From NCBI GenBank assembly GCA_964388435.1, contig CAYMAH010000040.1:1-44874 (forward strand): DNA of 44,874 nucleotides, in the 5' to 3' direction. Shown piece by piece: positions 23,989 to 31,628 of the stretch. The notes beneath the pieces were generated by a model that was given only the letters and a program-made list of their open reading frames with translations, was not told the origin of the DNA and did not search any database. Every line of letters begins with the position of its first letter. Within the stretch, counting starts at the first letter, position 1. Made by a program: the position numbers and the translations under genes. Source of the stretch: DTNV01 sp964388435 (lineage in GTDB: Archaea; Micrarchaeota; Micrarchaeia; Norongarragalinales; UBA8480).

Positions 23989-24036
23989 TGTTATGTTTAG
24001 TTTGACAATGCTTAAAAAGACTTTTCATTAGGAAAG

Positions 24037-24319
24037 TTAAATGCTAACTCCTATCAGACTTAACCAAAAAGGGAGGGAAACTAAAATTAGAAATATTCCA
24101 ATTCCAAATGATAGATATACGCGGTTACGTTCTTTCTTTTCAATTCTTTTTTTTGCTTTCGATTCTGAGCGATGGTATCTTTGTGTTTGGATCTAAAATC
24201 ATCGCCTTCAAAGGCTTGTCATTGAAAGGCTGGTGCAAGTCAATCACCTTTCCCATTGCAAAAAACTGCCGATCCATTTGAAGGATTGTCTCAAGGATGA
24301 AAACTTTTTCAGCGAACAT
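24037..24319 (-). pseudogene. Decayed fragment of a GIDE-type membrane protein
   Basis: On the minus strand the sequence runs F-I-L-E-T-I-L, V-I-D-L-H, then I-P-S-L-R-I-E-S-K-K-K, and after a shift in a run of A it continues into R-N-R-V-Y-L and a hydrophobic helix to a TAA at 24037. This order (E-x-I-L, P-x-x-I-S-like segment, charged helix, terminal transmembrane helix) resembles the C-terminal part of GIDE-domain proteins, often encoded beside lemA. At least one frameshift and no N-terminal part are visible. The assignment rests on pattern and context; it could be a remnant of another membrane protein. Confidence 0.5.
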
Positions 24320-24362
24320 GTGGATTAAACTGTGTGACAGTCTTGAGGTTATTGAAGGAGAT

Positions 24363-24743
24363 TCAGTTTGATGGGAACTCTTGGTTAACCTTCAAATCAG
24401 GATAGTTTTCAACATCAGCGAATATTATTTTAAGAGCGGAAGTTATCTAGTTAGAGGCATTCATCTTGTTCTGAGTCTGGTCATTCCTAATATTTTGCCA
24501 CGCGGTTCTCAAATCAGTTATTTGCGTTAGTATTCCCCTCTCAAATTTCATATAACCCTTAACAACGTTTACTAGCTGGATTATAAGGTCGTATCTCTTT
24601 TCAAGCAAAACGTCTATATTCGCCCACGCCTTTTTAACATTGTTTTTCATCATCACGAGAGTGTTGAATATTTATTATCAAACGCCTGCCAGTATTACAA
24701 CAAAAATTCCAAGCAGTATTAAAAGAAGATTTGCGACGCTCAT
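24363..24743 (-). pseudogene. lemA: Decayed lemA gene
   Basis: Starting at the ATG at 24743 the frame gives a signal-anchor helix (M-S-V-A-N-L-L-L-I-L-L-G), then three consecutive stops TGA TAA TAA. In the same frame it continues I-F-N-T-L-V, K-K-A-W-A-N-I-D-V-L-L, D-L-I-I-Q-L-V and V-V-K-G-Y, which are the LemA core motifs. A TAG follows, then V-E-N-Y-P-D-L-K-V-N-Q, a LemA signature near the C-terminus, and a stop. The remainder of the gene is missing. LemA is a membrane-anchored helical protein of uncertain role. The in-frame stops and lost C-terminus make this a pseudogene; the 210-nt open frame inside it is only a fragment. Confidence 0.8.
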
Positions 24744-24870
24744 TAATATTTTAAACATACTTCATGTTTAAAAAAAATATTGGTTGAACTAACTTGAGTC
24801 ACCTACCCTTTTTGCTTTTTTGAATAAATACAGTAAGTGTTTTTAAATTTTATTTACACTAATAATAACA

Positions 24871-25350
24871 ATGAAAATAATCAAAATTCCCGAGAAACAA
24901 CTATCGAAGATAATCGACTGCATTGAAGATTTGGAAAGCAAAAGCAAGACAAGAATTGAAAGAAAGGGAAACGTCTTATACATTGAAGGAGACAGTTCAG
25001 GCGAGTGGATCTGCGAGCAGGTGTTGAACGCGTTGTGCAACGGCTTTTCAACCAAAAACGCTTTTAAGCTTTTCAGCGATGATTATTTCACTGATGAGAT
25101 TGACATTGAAAACGCGGTTTGGAGAAACGAGAAAACATTAGGGAGAATTAAGGGAAGGATAATAGGTGAGGAGGGAAAAGCAAAACAGACTATTGAAGAG
25201 CTCACTGGAGCTCAAATAGTTATTGGAGATAAAAAAGTTTTTTTCATTGGAAGATTTGACGATGTCAAAAACGCCAAGGAAGCGGTTTTGAGGCTCATGG
25301 AAGGGGCGAAGCACGCGCAGGTTTATAATTATTTAAAAAGGTTGAGTTGA
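24871..25350 (+). CDS. KH-domain protein, archaeal Pno1/Dim2-like ribosome biogenesis factor
   Basis: A 159-residue protein with two KH-like domains. The first (residues ~5-70) is degenerate. The second has the G-R-I-I-G-E-E-G-K-A loop near residues 95-104 and T-G-A-Q-I-V-I-G. The C-terminal A-K-H-A-Q-V-Y-N-Y-L is typical of archaeal Pno1/Dim2, which act in small-subunit rRNA maturation. The start ATG follows a tttaaatttta box by about 20 nt. It sits 10 nt before top6B on the same strand. Confidence 0.87.
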   Translation: MKIIKIPEKQLSKIIDCIEDLESKSKTRIERKGNVLYIEGDSSGEWICEQVLNALCNGFSTKNAFKLFSDDYFTDEIDIENAVWRNEKTLGRIKGRIIGEEGKAKQTIEELTGAQIVIGDKKVFFIGRFDDVKNAKEAVLRLMEGAKHAQVYNYLKRLS

Positions 25351-25360
25351 ATTTTTTAAA

Positions 25361-26968
25361 ATGGAAGAGATTTCAAAAGCTGAAGAAGAACTGTCCAAAC
25401 AGTTCAAAGAATATTCTGTGGCGGAGTTTTTCAAAAGAAACAGGCAGATGCTTGGATACACTGGAAAAATCAGAAGTTTGACCACGATTGTACACGAAGC
25501 GGTTACAAACAGCCTTGATTCCGCCGAGGACGCTAGAATACTTCCTGACATAAGCGTTGAAATTAAAGAGTTGCCTGACGGCCACTTCAAACTTGTGATG
25601 GAAGACAACGGAACAGGAGTCCCTAAAAAAGACGTTGGAAAGGCTTTTGGAAAGCTTCTTGCAGGAACGAAGTTTCACGTTTTAAGGCAGAAGAGAGGCC
25701 AGCAAGGGCTTGGTATTAGTTACGCTGTTCTTTTCTCCCAACTCACCACGGGAAAGCCAGCGCATATCAAAACCGGGATGGATCATAAGGTTTTTGAGTG
25801 TAATATCAGCATTGACGTTAAAACCAATGAGCCGGTCATCACTGATGAAAAGGAGTACAGTGAAAAGTTTAAGGGAGTTAAGATCGAACTTGAGGTTTCG
25901 GAGGTAGGCTACAACAGGAGCGAGTACGGTGTTTATGAATATTTAAGAAGAACCGCGATCGCAAACCCTCACGCTCAAATCACACTCGTTGAACCAAATG
26001 GCGAGATTATTTTATTTCCAAGGGCCAGCACAGTACTTCCTAAAACCTCTGAGAAGGTTCTGCCACACCCGCTTGGCCTGACTACGAGCGACTTGATTGA
26101 AATGGCTCACTCCAGCACCGCAAGAAAACTTGGAAGCTTTTTCCAGAATGAGTTTTCAAGATTCAGCGCTGACAAAGTAAAAGAAATTTCTGATTTAAAC
26201 AAAGAAATAGACTTCAACAAAACCCCTCGCAGTCTTACTTGGGCCGAGGCCGAGGCGATTGTCAAAACAATTGAAAAGGTCAAGTGGATTGCACCCGAGA
26301 CAAGCGTTTTGATTCCAATCGGAGAAAGTCAACTTATCAAAGCGTTGAAGAACATTCTAAAGCCTGAAGAGATGAAGGTGGTTGAAAGAAAACCCAAGGT
26401 TTACCGGGGAGGGATTCCATTCATGGTTGAAGCGGGAATTGCTTACGGGGGCGAGAGCGGCGGAACGGTCGGAGGAGCTAAAAAACTTGAAGTTCTAAGA
26501 TACGCCAACAGCACGCCGCTTCTTTTCGATTCAGGGTCCTGCGCAATTTCAGAGGCTGTCAAAGGTATTGACTGGGCGAGATATGATTTAAACAAAATAG
26601 AAGAAATGCCGATTACGGTTTTCGTTAATTTCGTGAGCGTTTTCGTTCCCTTCACCGGTACGAGCAAGCTTGCAGTAAGCCCTGAAGAAGAGATTATAAG
26701 CGAAATCAAGCTCGCTTTGATGGAGTGCGCTAGAAGCATTGGAATATATTTACACACTTTGGAGCACGCTCACGATGAAGAGGAAAGGAGAAGCATTTTC
26801 ATCAGGTACATAGGGGAGGTTGCAATATGCCTAAATGATCTGACGGGAATTGATATTGAAAAAACCAAGAAAAAACTTGAAATGATTGCAAAGGAAAGAA
26901 CCGCCATCGCAGAGGAAGGGGATAAAATCGAAGAGTTAGAAGAGGAGGAGGAGAATGAAGAAGAGTGA
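25361..26968 (+). CDS. top6B: DNA topoisomerase VI subunit B
   Basis: A 535-residue GHKL ATPase subunit. The ATP-binding motifs are H-E-A-V-T-N-S-L-D near residues 45-53 (N box), E-D-N-G-T-G-V near 80-86 (G1) and R-G-Q-Q-G-L-G-I-S near 111-119 (G2). The transducer domain follows, ending with an acidic Glu-rich tail. Topo VI relaxes and decatenates DNA by a type IIB double-strand break. The last 14 nt overlap top6A, so both subunits come from one mRNA. Confidence 0.96.
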   Translation: MEEISKAEEELSKQFKEYSVAEFFKRNRQMLGYTGKIRSLTTIVHEAVTNSLDSAEDARILPDISVEIKELPDGHFKLVMEDNGTGVPKKDVGKAFGKLLAGTKFHVLRQKRGQQGLGISYAVLFSQLTTGKPAHIKTGMDHKVFECNISIDVKTNEPVITDEKEYSEKFKGVKIELEVSEVGYNRSEYGVYEYLRRTAIANPHAQITLVEPNGEIILFPRASTVLPKTSEKVLPHPLGLTTSDLIEMAHSSTARKLGSFFQNEFSRFSADKVKEISDLNKEIDFNKTPRSLTWAEAEAIVKTIEKVKWIAPETSVLIPIGESQLIKALKNILKPEEMKVVERKPKVYRGGIPFMVEAGIAYGGESGGTVGGAKKLEVLRYANSTPLLFDSGSCAISEAVKGIDWARYDLNKIEEMPITVFVNFVSVFVPFTGTSKLAVSPEEEIISEIKLALMECARSIGIYLHTLEHAHDEEERRSIFIRYIGEVAICLNDLTGIDIEKTKKKLEMIAKERTAIAEEGDKIEELEEEEENEEE

Positions 26969-28064
26969 AGATAAGAACAAAAAAACTGAAAAGCAGATTG
27001 AAGAACTGGCGCTTAAGCTTGAAAATCAGATAGACAAGAACGAAAACCCTTTTATTGAAATTCCAATAAGAGGTTCTGCAAACGTCAGCTTTGACGAAGC
27101 CTTGCAAAGAATAGTTTTAGGAGACAAGAAGTCTAAAAGATTTTTATTCAACGTTTCTCATGCCAGAAGGTTCATGCAGACCCTTCTTGTCGCTTCTTAT
27201 GTTAAAAAGGATCTTCTTGCAAACGATTTGACCGCCACAATCAGAGACTTATACTATGCCAAAAAACACACTATTCCAGGTTCCAAAGAAGACACAATAG
27301 ATGAACAGAATGAGAGCAACTCTGCAATCGTTGACCTAGAAGTAGCGCTTGAAACATTCAGGGAAATGCTTCACTTAAGGGCAGAACCAAAAGGAAGGAT
27401 GGCTGGAAAGATCATTATAGAAGACAGAGTCAGGGACAAGGTCGACTCTATTGATCTAAGCAGGATGGGAAGCGGGGGATGGGCGATTCCAAGCATTGTG
27501 GAACAAATCGAATTCAAGAAAGTGGATGTTGATTTTGTTCTTGTAGCTGAGAAAAACGCCATTTTCGACAGGTTGAATGAGGATAAGTACTGGGAGAAGA
27601 ACAATTGCGTTTTAATCACAACCGCAGGGCAGGCGGCAAGAGGAGCTAGGAGAATTCTTCAGAGAATCAGCGAAGAATTGAAATTGCCTATATACTGCCT
27701 CACAGATTCGGATCCGTATGGGTGGTATATTTATTCAACGATGAAATATGGTTCAATGGCTTTGGCTCATGAAAGCGAAAGGCTTGGATGCCCTAAAATG
27801 AAATTTTTGGGAATGAGCGCCAGTGACATAGAGCATTACAACCTTCAAAAGGCAACGATAAAGGCTAAAGAAGTGGACATTAAAAGGGCTTTAGAAATAA
27901 AGGGGTATTCCTGGTTCAAGCACAAGAGGTGGCAGGAGGAGATAGACAAATTCCTAGAAAAGAAGTACAAGGCAGAGCTTCAGGCATTGTCAAGCAAGAA
28001 CCTTCAGTACATCAGCAACACTTACATCCCAGAAAAGATTAAAAATGAGGACTTCCTTCCTTAA
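26955..28064 (+). CDS. top6A: DNA topoisomerase VI subunit A
   Basis: A 369-residue catalytic subunit related to Spo11. The 5Y-CAP region has A-T-I-R-D-L-Y-Y near residues 94-101, containing the active tyrosine. The TOPRIM domain has F-V-L-V-A-E-K-N-A near 195-203 and the D-x-D motif in L-T-D-S-D-P-Y-G near 248-255. The C-terminal part (K-F-L-G-M-S, K-x-K-R-A-L-E) is complete. It follows top6B with a 14-nt overlap, the usual order. Confidence 0.96.
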   Translation: MKKSEDKNKKTEKQIEELALKLENQIDKNENPFIEIPIRGSANVSFDEALQRIVLGDKKSKRFLFNVSHARRFMQTLLVASYVKKDLLANDLTATIRDLYYAKKHTIPGSKEDTIDEQNESNSAIVDLEVALETFREMLHLRAEPKGRMAGKIIIEDRVRDKVDSIDLSRMGSGGWAIPSIVEQIEFKKVDVDFVLVAEKNAIFDRLNEDKYWEKNNCVLITTAGQAARGARRILQRISEELKLPIYCLTDSDPYGWYIYSTMKYGSMALAHESERLGCPKMKFLGMSASDIEHYNLQKATIKAKEVDIKRALEIKGYSWFKHKRWQEEIDKFLEKKYKAELQALSSKNLQYISNTYIPEKIKNEDFLP

Positions 28065-28113
28065 TCCCCGTAATTTTATATTCAAATTAAAGGAAAAAAA
28101 AAGGTGGTGCGTT

Positions 28114-28425
28114 GTGAATCAGATAAACGAGAAAGAGTTTCATGAAAAGATTTTGAAAAGCAATATGGCTATTGTTGATTTTAACGCCACGTGGTGCCCT
28201 CCATGCAAGATTTTAACTCCGATAATGAGTGAAGTGGAGAAGAGTTTTCCTGCAGTGGTTTTCGCTGGTTTGGACGTGGACCAGAATCAAATGACCGCGG
28301 CAGCTTACAACGTTATGAGCATTCCGACTGTTATTCTGTTCAAGAATGGAGTGGAAGTGGACCGGTTCGTGGGAGCGATGCCTAAAGCCCAGGTTTTGAA
28401 ATGGATTCAGGAAAAAACAAAGTAG
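28114..28425 (+). CDS. trxA: Thioredoxin
   Basis: About 103 residues with a thioredoxin fold. The active site W-C-P-P-C is near residues 31-35, the cis-proline segment is in M-S-I-P-T-V, and F-K-N-G-V-E-V-D-R-F-V-G follows. W-C-P-P-C instead of W-C-G-P-C shifts the redox potential in related proteins. I start at GTG because AAAAGGTGGTG lies just upstream; the open frame extends further, but only into the end of top6A. No signal peptide, so it acts in the cytoplasm. Confidence 0.9.
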   Translation: MNQINEKEFHEKILKSNMAIVDFNATWCPPCKILTPIMSEVEKSFPAVVFAGLDVDQNQMTAAAYNVMSIPTVILFKNGVEVDRFVGAMPKAQVLKWIQEKTK

Positions 28426-28529
28426 TAGAGGATTATTTTTTTCAGAATTTTTAAAAAAGATATTGATTCTTATAAAAGTATTGCTAAACGATTAATCGAA
28501 AAGTTTTTATTTTTTATGCGCATTATTTT

Positions 28530-28546
28530 ATGTATTGGTGATACAT
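28530..28546 (+). promoter_or_regulatory. Palindrome abutting the antitoxin start codon and enclosing its RBS
   Basis: ATGTAT-TGGTG-ATACAT: a perfect 6-bp inverted repeat whose 5-nt loop holds the GGTG ribosome binding site. It ends exactly at the antitoxin ATG. It may be the operator for autoregulation by the antitoxin, or an RNA hairpin that limits translation. Confidence 0.45.
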
Positions 28547-28771
28547 ATGAATGTTGTTAGGTTAAATATCACTTTGCCTAAGGATGTGAGCATTGTTCTT
28601 GGTAATGTAAAAAACAAGTCTTCTTTCATTGCAAGCGCTGTTAAAGAGAAGATTGAACGCGATAATAGAATTAGATTGAGAAAGGCTGCGGAGAAGATGA
28701 GAAAAGAGTACGAAGTTAATAAAGAGTTGACTGCTTTTAGTTCAGCGCTTGATTCTGAGGGGTTTGCATGA
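28547..28771 (+). CDS. Antitoxin of a MazEF/PemIK-type pair, ribbon-helix-helix-like
   Basis: About 74 residues. The N-terminal strand V-V-R-L-N-I-T-L-P-K-D followed by two helices (residues ~15-40, with S-S-F-I-A-S-A-V) fits a ribbon-helix-helix DNA-binding domain. The charged C-terminal half would wrap the toxin. The ATG at 28547 is chosen over one 12 nt upstream because of the GGTGA site. The stop codon overlaps the toxin ATG (ATGA), which couples their translation. Confidence 0.82.
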   Translation: MNVVRLNITLPKDVSIVLGNVKNKSSFIASAVKEKIERDNRIRLRKAAEKMRKEYEVNKELTAFSSALDSEGFA

Positions 28772-29106
28772 AGCAAAAAGAAGTTTGGCTAGTAAGTCTT
28801 GACCCTACGATTGGAGCTGAGATTAGAAAATCAAGGCCTTGTGTTATTGTAAGCTGTGATGATATTGGAGTTTTGCCTTTGAAGGTCATTGCTCCTATCA
28901 CTGATTTTAAGGATAGTTTTGATGAGGTTCCTTGGATGGTGAAGTTGACTCCAAACAGGTTTAATGGTTTGAGTAAGCTTTCTGTTGTTGACTTGTTTCA
29001 GGTGAGGAGCATTTCTGAACAGAGGCTTTTGAAAAAACTTGGGGCGGTCGAGGAAAAGGATTTTGTCAAGATTAACATTACTTTAAAGGTTGTCTTTGGT
29101 TTTTAA
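28768..29106 (+). CDS. mazF: MazF/PemK-family toxin endoribonuclease
   Basis: A 112-residue PemK-like protein. It has the family pattern near the start V-W-L-V-S-L-D-P-T-I-G-A-E-I-R-K-S-R-P-C, then I-V-S near residue 28, the P-I-T-D segment near 50 and the C-terminal L-S-V-V-D-L-F-Q-V-R-S-I. These toxins cleave mRNA at short sites. It is coupled to the antitoxin by a 4-nt overlap. Complete length suggests a functional toxin. Confidence 0.9.
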   Translation: MKQKEVWLVSLDPTIGAEIRKSRPCVIVSCDDIGVLPLKVIAPITDFKDSFDEVPWMVKLTPNRFNGLSKLSVVDLFQVRSISEQRLLKKLGAVEEKDFVKINITLKVVFGF

Positions 29107-29112
29107 ACACAA

Positions 29113-29166
29113 GTTTGCACAGGGCTTGTTTCAATCACTCGCAAACAAGGGAATTTTCACAAGCCC
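29113..29166. repeat. Interlocking inverted repeats downstream of mazF
   Basis: Three overlapping inverted pairs lie within 54 nt: GTTTGC (29113) with GCAAAC (29141), GGGCTTGT (29122) with ACAAGCCC (29159), and CTTGTTT (29125) with AAACAAG (29143). They cannot all form together. The first two together would make a pseudoknot; the third is an alternative hairpin. Location just after the toxin stop suggests an RNA 3' structure or a recombination scar. Confidence 0.5.
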
Positions 29167-29175
29167 AAAAAATTA

Positions 29176-29879
29176 ATTTTTTGCTAGTTTTTGGATTATT
29201 GGTTTTAATCCCGATAGTTTTTTAATTGCGTAATCTGGTTTAAGGCCATGCCGAAGCTTATTTTTTTCTTTTTTCCTATCAAAACTGTTTTCATTCCCAA
29301 AATCTTCGCAACCCGTCCTCATCCAGCTTGTCCCCGACAATCAAAACCTCTTCAGGTTTTAGTTTTGCGAGCTTGTTTGCTTTTTAAAGGAAGAACATTA
29401 AAGGCCACATGCTGCTTTTCTATCCTCCAATGCCTTCTGAAGAGAGGGTGATCTTGAAGCATTTTTTCAAACCGCTTTTCTTCAGCCTTTGCCTGAAACC
29501 CCTTTCGTCAGCGTTTGATATAAGGGCCATTTTCAAATCTCTTGCTTCTATGAAGTTAAGAATCTCAAATGCACCAGGCAGGAGTTGAAAGAATTCAATG
29601 TTTTTTTGGAAAACATTTCAGACATTTTTGACGCGTTTTTTTCAGTAGCGTTTAAATTGCATTTCTTGTAGATCTTTTTTCCAGAACAGTGGCCCGCCGT
29701 GCGTTTCTGTTTTTCCCTTCAGCGCTTGCATTTCCTTTCTAACCTCATCAAAAACCTTGTCGCTGCATTTTAGCCCGAACTTTTCTGCAATACTTTTATC
29801 TATTTTTATTGAAAAATCTCTTGTTATAATAATGTTTGCTCAGCGTGCCCCAAAAATCGAAAACAACCCATTTCAACAT
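29176..29879 (-). pseudogene. Degenerate copy of the HAD hydrolase gene
   Basis: Starting at 29879 the minus strand reads M-L-K-W-V-V-F-D-F-W-G-T-L, nearly the same as the intact HAD protein encoded at 32938-33651. It soon meets stops and frameshifts. Further along E-E-V-L-I-V-G-D-K-L-D-E-D matches the intact E-E-V-L-M-V-G-D-R-I-D-E-D. Overall span (about 704 nt) equals the intact gene and the upstream noncoding sequence (acaaacttttta) is also similar, so the duplication included flanking DNA. It cannot encode a working enzyme. Confidence 0.85.
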
Positions 29880-29983
29880 TCAAAACAACTACAGCATAAT
29901 TTATTGACAAACTTTTAAAACAATACTCATATAAAAATCCAGCAATAACGTTTTAAACTTTTATTCTTAAAAATATTTCCAGT

Positions 29984-30128
29984 GCCTCGGTAGCTCAGTT
30001 TCCTGTTTAAAAGACAGGCTGGAAGGTAGAGCGTCTGTTTTTGAAAAAAGACGAGACTGTTAACCAACTGATGGAAATCAGAAGGTCGCAGGTTCAAGAT
30101 TTCAACAATGAAAATCCTGCCCGAGGCG
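29984..30128 (+). tRNA. tRNA-Asn (anticodon GTT) with apparently four introns
   Basis: Exon pieces assemble into a 73-nt tRNA. Acceptor GCCTCGG/CCGAGGC with G73; D-arm GCTC/GAGC; anticodon stem TCTGA/TCAGA around CTGTTAA; variable AGGTC; T-stem GCAGG/CCTGC. Extra segments interrupt it: about 24 nt in the D-loop (hairpin CCTGT/ACAGG), about 18 nt inside the 5' anticodon stem (30038-30055), about 14 nt after the anticodon at the canonical site (30064-30077) and about 16 nt in the T-loop (30098-30113, hairpin TTTCA/TGAAA). Each insert has or joins a short helix, as expected for splicing by the archaeal tRNA endonuclease. Junctions are uncertain by 1-3 nt. A ttttaaact box lies about 25-30 nt upstream. 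CCA is not encoded. Confidence 0.88.
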
Positions 30129-30180
30129 CTTTTACGCTCAAATAATAATCCTTAAAAACTTTTACTCTTCAACTTGAATA

Positions 30181-30762
30181 ATGAAAAACGGCATATTCAT
30201 ACTAAGCAAACGTTTTAAAGAAACAACGAATTCAAAAGATTATGAGATTTTAAAAAATAAAATAGTTGATGAGTTGCACCGCGTGGCATCGGCTAACCTG
30301 CAAAGAAAAATCAATGAGAACAATCTCGAGTTGAATGATGATGAACTCGAAAGCCTAAACAATCGGCTTCATGATGGTGTAAACAAACACATCAAAAAGA
30401 TTGGGATTGAAAATATCGTGAGAAATACAGCTAAAGAACATGCAATGGTTTACGGCTACGGTAATTCAATTTTTAAAAACTTTATCAAAAACAAGCAGAA
30501 TAGCGAACAATTTAAGGAAGAGGAAGCAAGGCGTTTGGAGGAAGGACAAATCAATCCGGAAAGTGAAGCGATCAAAAACGAATTAAAAGAGGCAATTTTG
30601 AAAAGCATTAATTTGCTGGGACCGCGCGAAAGAGCTATTATTAAAATGCACTATGGACTGGAGGGAAGCGAACCCAAAAGTCTGAAAGAGATAGGAGAAG
30701 ATTTTAATTTATCAGGCCAGGCAGTTTGGCAGATTGAATTAAAAGCACTTAAAAAAACTTAG
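30181..30762 (+). CDS. Protein with a sigma-70 region 4-like helix-turn-helix domain
   Basis: A 193-residue protein. The last ~60 residues closely follow bacterial sigma-70 region 4: a helix with N-P-E-S-E-A-I-K-N-E-L, then L-G-P-R-E-R-A-I-I-K-M-H-Y-G-L, then S-L-K-E-I-G-E-D-F-N-L-S and Q-I-E-L-K-A-L-K-K at the C-terminus. Residues 1-130 are helical and charged and do not resemble sigma region 2. The gene starts 52 nt after tRNA-Asn and is followed by a cdc6 3' remnant. Archaea do not use sigma factors, so it is likely a transferred or repurposed DNA-binding regulator. Whether it contacts RNA polymerase is unknown. Confidence 0.75.
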   Translation: MKNGIFILSKRFKETTNSKDYEILKNKIVDELHRVASANLQRKINENNLELNDDELESLNNRLHDGVNKHIKKIGIENIVRNTAKEHAMVYGYGNSIFKNFIKNKQNSEQFKEEEARRLEEGQINPESEAIKNELKEAILKSINLLGPRERAIIKMHYGLEGSEPKSLKEIGEDFNLSGQAVWQIELKALKKT

Positions 30763-30824
30763 ACGTCCCTCAAGAGCACGGTTTTTGAAACCATTCGAAT
30801 GATTCAATTCAAAGATTTTGAATT

Positions 30825-30956
30825 TTATTTCATCAGTGATTTTTCTATTATCTTCCTTACCTTAGAATCTTCCAAAGCAAGTTTTAACAGCGTGGTTTGT
30901 CCTCTCACACCGCTTCCAGAGTGAATGCTGCTTATCAAGCCAAGCTCTTCAAGTGC
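30825..30956 (-). pseudogene. Isolated 3' end of a second orc1/cdc6 gene
   Basis: Forty-three codons in one frame, ending in TAA, read E-E-L-G-L-I-S-S-I-H-S-G-S-G-V-R-G-Q-T-T and end K-I-I-E-K-S-L-M-K. The intact Cdc6 at 31689-32870 has nearly the same C-terminus. A stop lies in frame a few codons upstream and no other part of cdc6 is recognisable here. It lies just beyond vapC, so direct copies of the cdc6 3' end flank the vapBC pair about 860 nt apart. Confidence 0.85.
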
Positions 30957-30975
30957 GCTTTCTTTTTATTCATAA

Positions 30976-31377
30976 TTACGAGTCTATGACATTAATCCAT
31001 TTTATTGACTTAAATTCTTTATCGAATGTTGCCAAGTCATGAATGCCGTACTCGTTCATTATTGAAAGGATTGAACAGTCTGTGAAGCTTAGTTTTGTTT
31101 CCTGGTTTTTGAACAGGTTCCACGCGTTCTCGAATGAAAAGTCGTCGACCTTCAATATTTTTATAGAGGTTTTGATTCTGTCTCCAGCCAACACCGCATT
31201 TTGAAGAGAATGCGATTTGATGAAAGTGACAGTCACAACTTCGTCAAAAACATAGTCTGAAATTGCAATTTCACGGTCTGAATCGATTATTTTTTCTATG
31301 ATTGCTTCTGCTTTTTTGTGGTTGACGTCACTGTCAACCTCGTAAGACACTAAAATGCTTGAATCTAGAAATATCAC
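30976..31377 (-). CDS. vapC: VapC-type PIN-domain toxin
   Basis: A 133-residue PIN nuclease. The first acidic residue is in I-F-L-D-S-S-I-L-V (Asp5), a Glu is near residue 45 (Y-V-F-D-E-V), and the C-terminal acidic pair lies in L-S-F-T-D-C-S-I near residue 99 and A-T-F-D near 117. VapC toxins cut RNA, often tRNA. It is paired with the upstream antitoxin gene, 6-nt gap. Complete and probably active. Confidence 0.9.
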   Translation of the reverse strand: MIFLDSSILVSYEVDSDVNHKKAEAIIEKIIDSDREIAISDYVFDEVVTVTFIKSHSLQNAVLAGDRIKTSIKILKVDDFSFENAWNLFKNQETKLSFTDCSILSIMNEYGIHDLATFDKEFKSIKWINVIDS

Positions 31378-31383
31378 CGCGTT

Positions 31384-31626
31384 TCACCAGTCGTATAAGA
31401 TTTTATTTATCTGCTCGCTCCATTTTACTCTTTTTTCGGTTTTGATTATTCCATTGAGTTTCAAAAGAGTTTTCGGGTTGTATTCCTCGCTTTTTTTTGT
31501 GTTCAGCCAGTAAGTCATTGCTTCTGTAATGGCGTCTCCCATCGTGTCATTCAACTCGAGCGCTTTCTGCTTGAATCTTTTGTAGATTTTTTTGTCTATT
31601 TTCCTTACCACAAGCATTTCATTCAT
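31384..31626 (-). CDS. vapB: VapB-type antitoxin
   Basis: About 80 residues starting M-N-E-M-L-V-V-R-K-I-D. The N-terminal half has strand-helix-helix character (V-V-R-K-I-D-K-K-I-Y-K-R-F-K-Q-K-A) with a conserved T-M-G-D-A-I-T-E-A helix, as in ribbon-helix-helix antitoxins. The C-terminal tail would bind VapC. I prefer 31626 over a longer start at 31647 because a pair of direct repeats occupies the upstream sequence and a ctttttaatttt box lies about 25-35 nt before it. Confidence 0.8.
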   Translation of the reverse strand: MNEMLVVRKIDKKIYKRFKQKALELNDTMGDAITEAMTYWLNTKKSEEYNPKTLLKLNGIIKTEKRVKWSEQINKILYDW

Positions 31627-31628
31627 AA

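Noticed and set aside
24447..24656. Short open frame as an independent gene
   Set aside because: It is the core of the decayed lemA; similarity continues in frame beyond both ends.
29248..29451. 67-codon plus-strand frame
   Set aside because: Opposite strand of the degenerate HAD gene; the minus strand carries the recognisable motifs.
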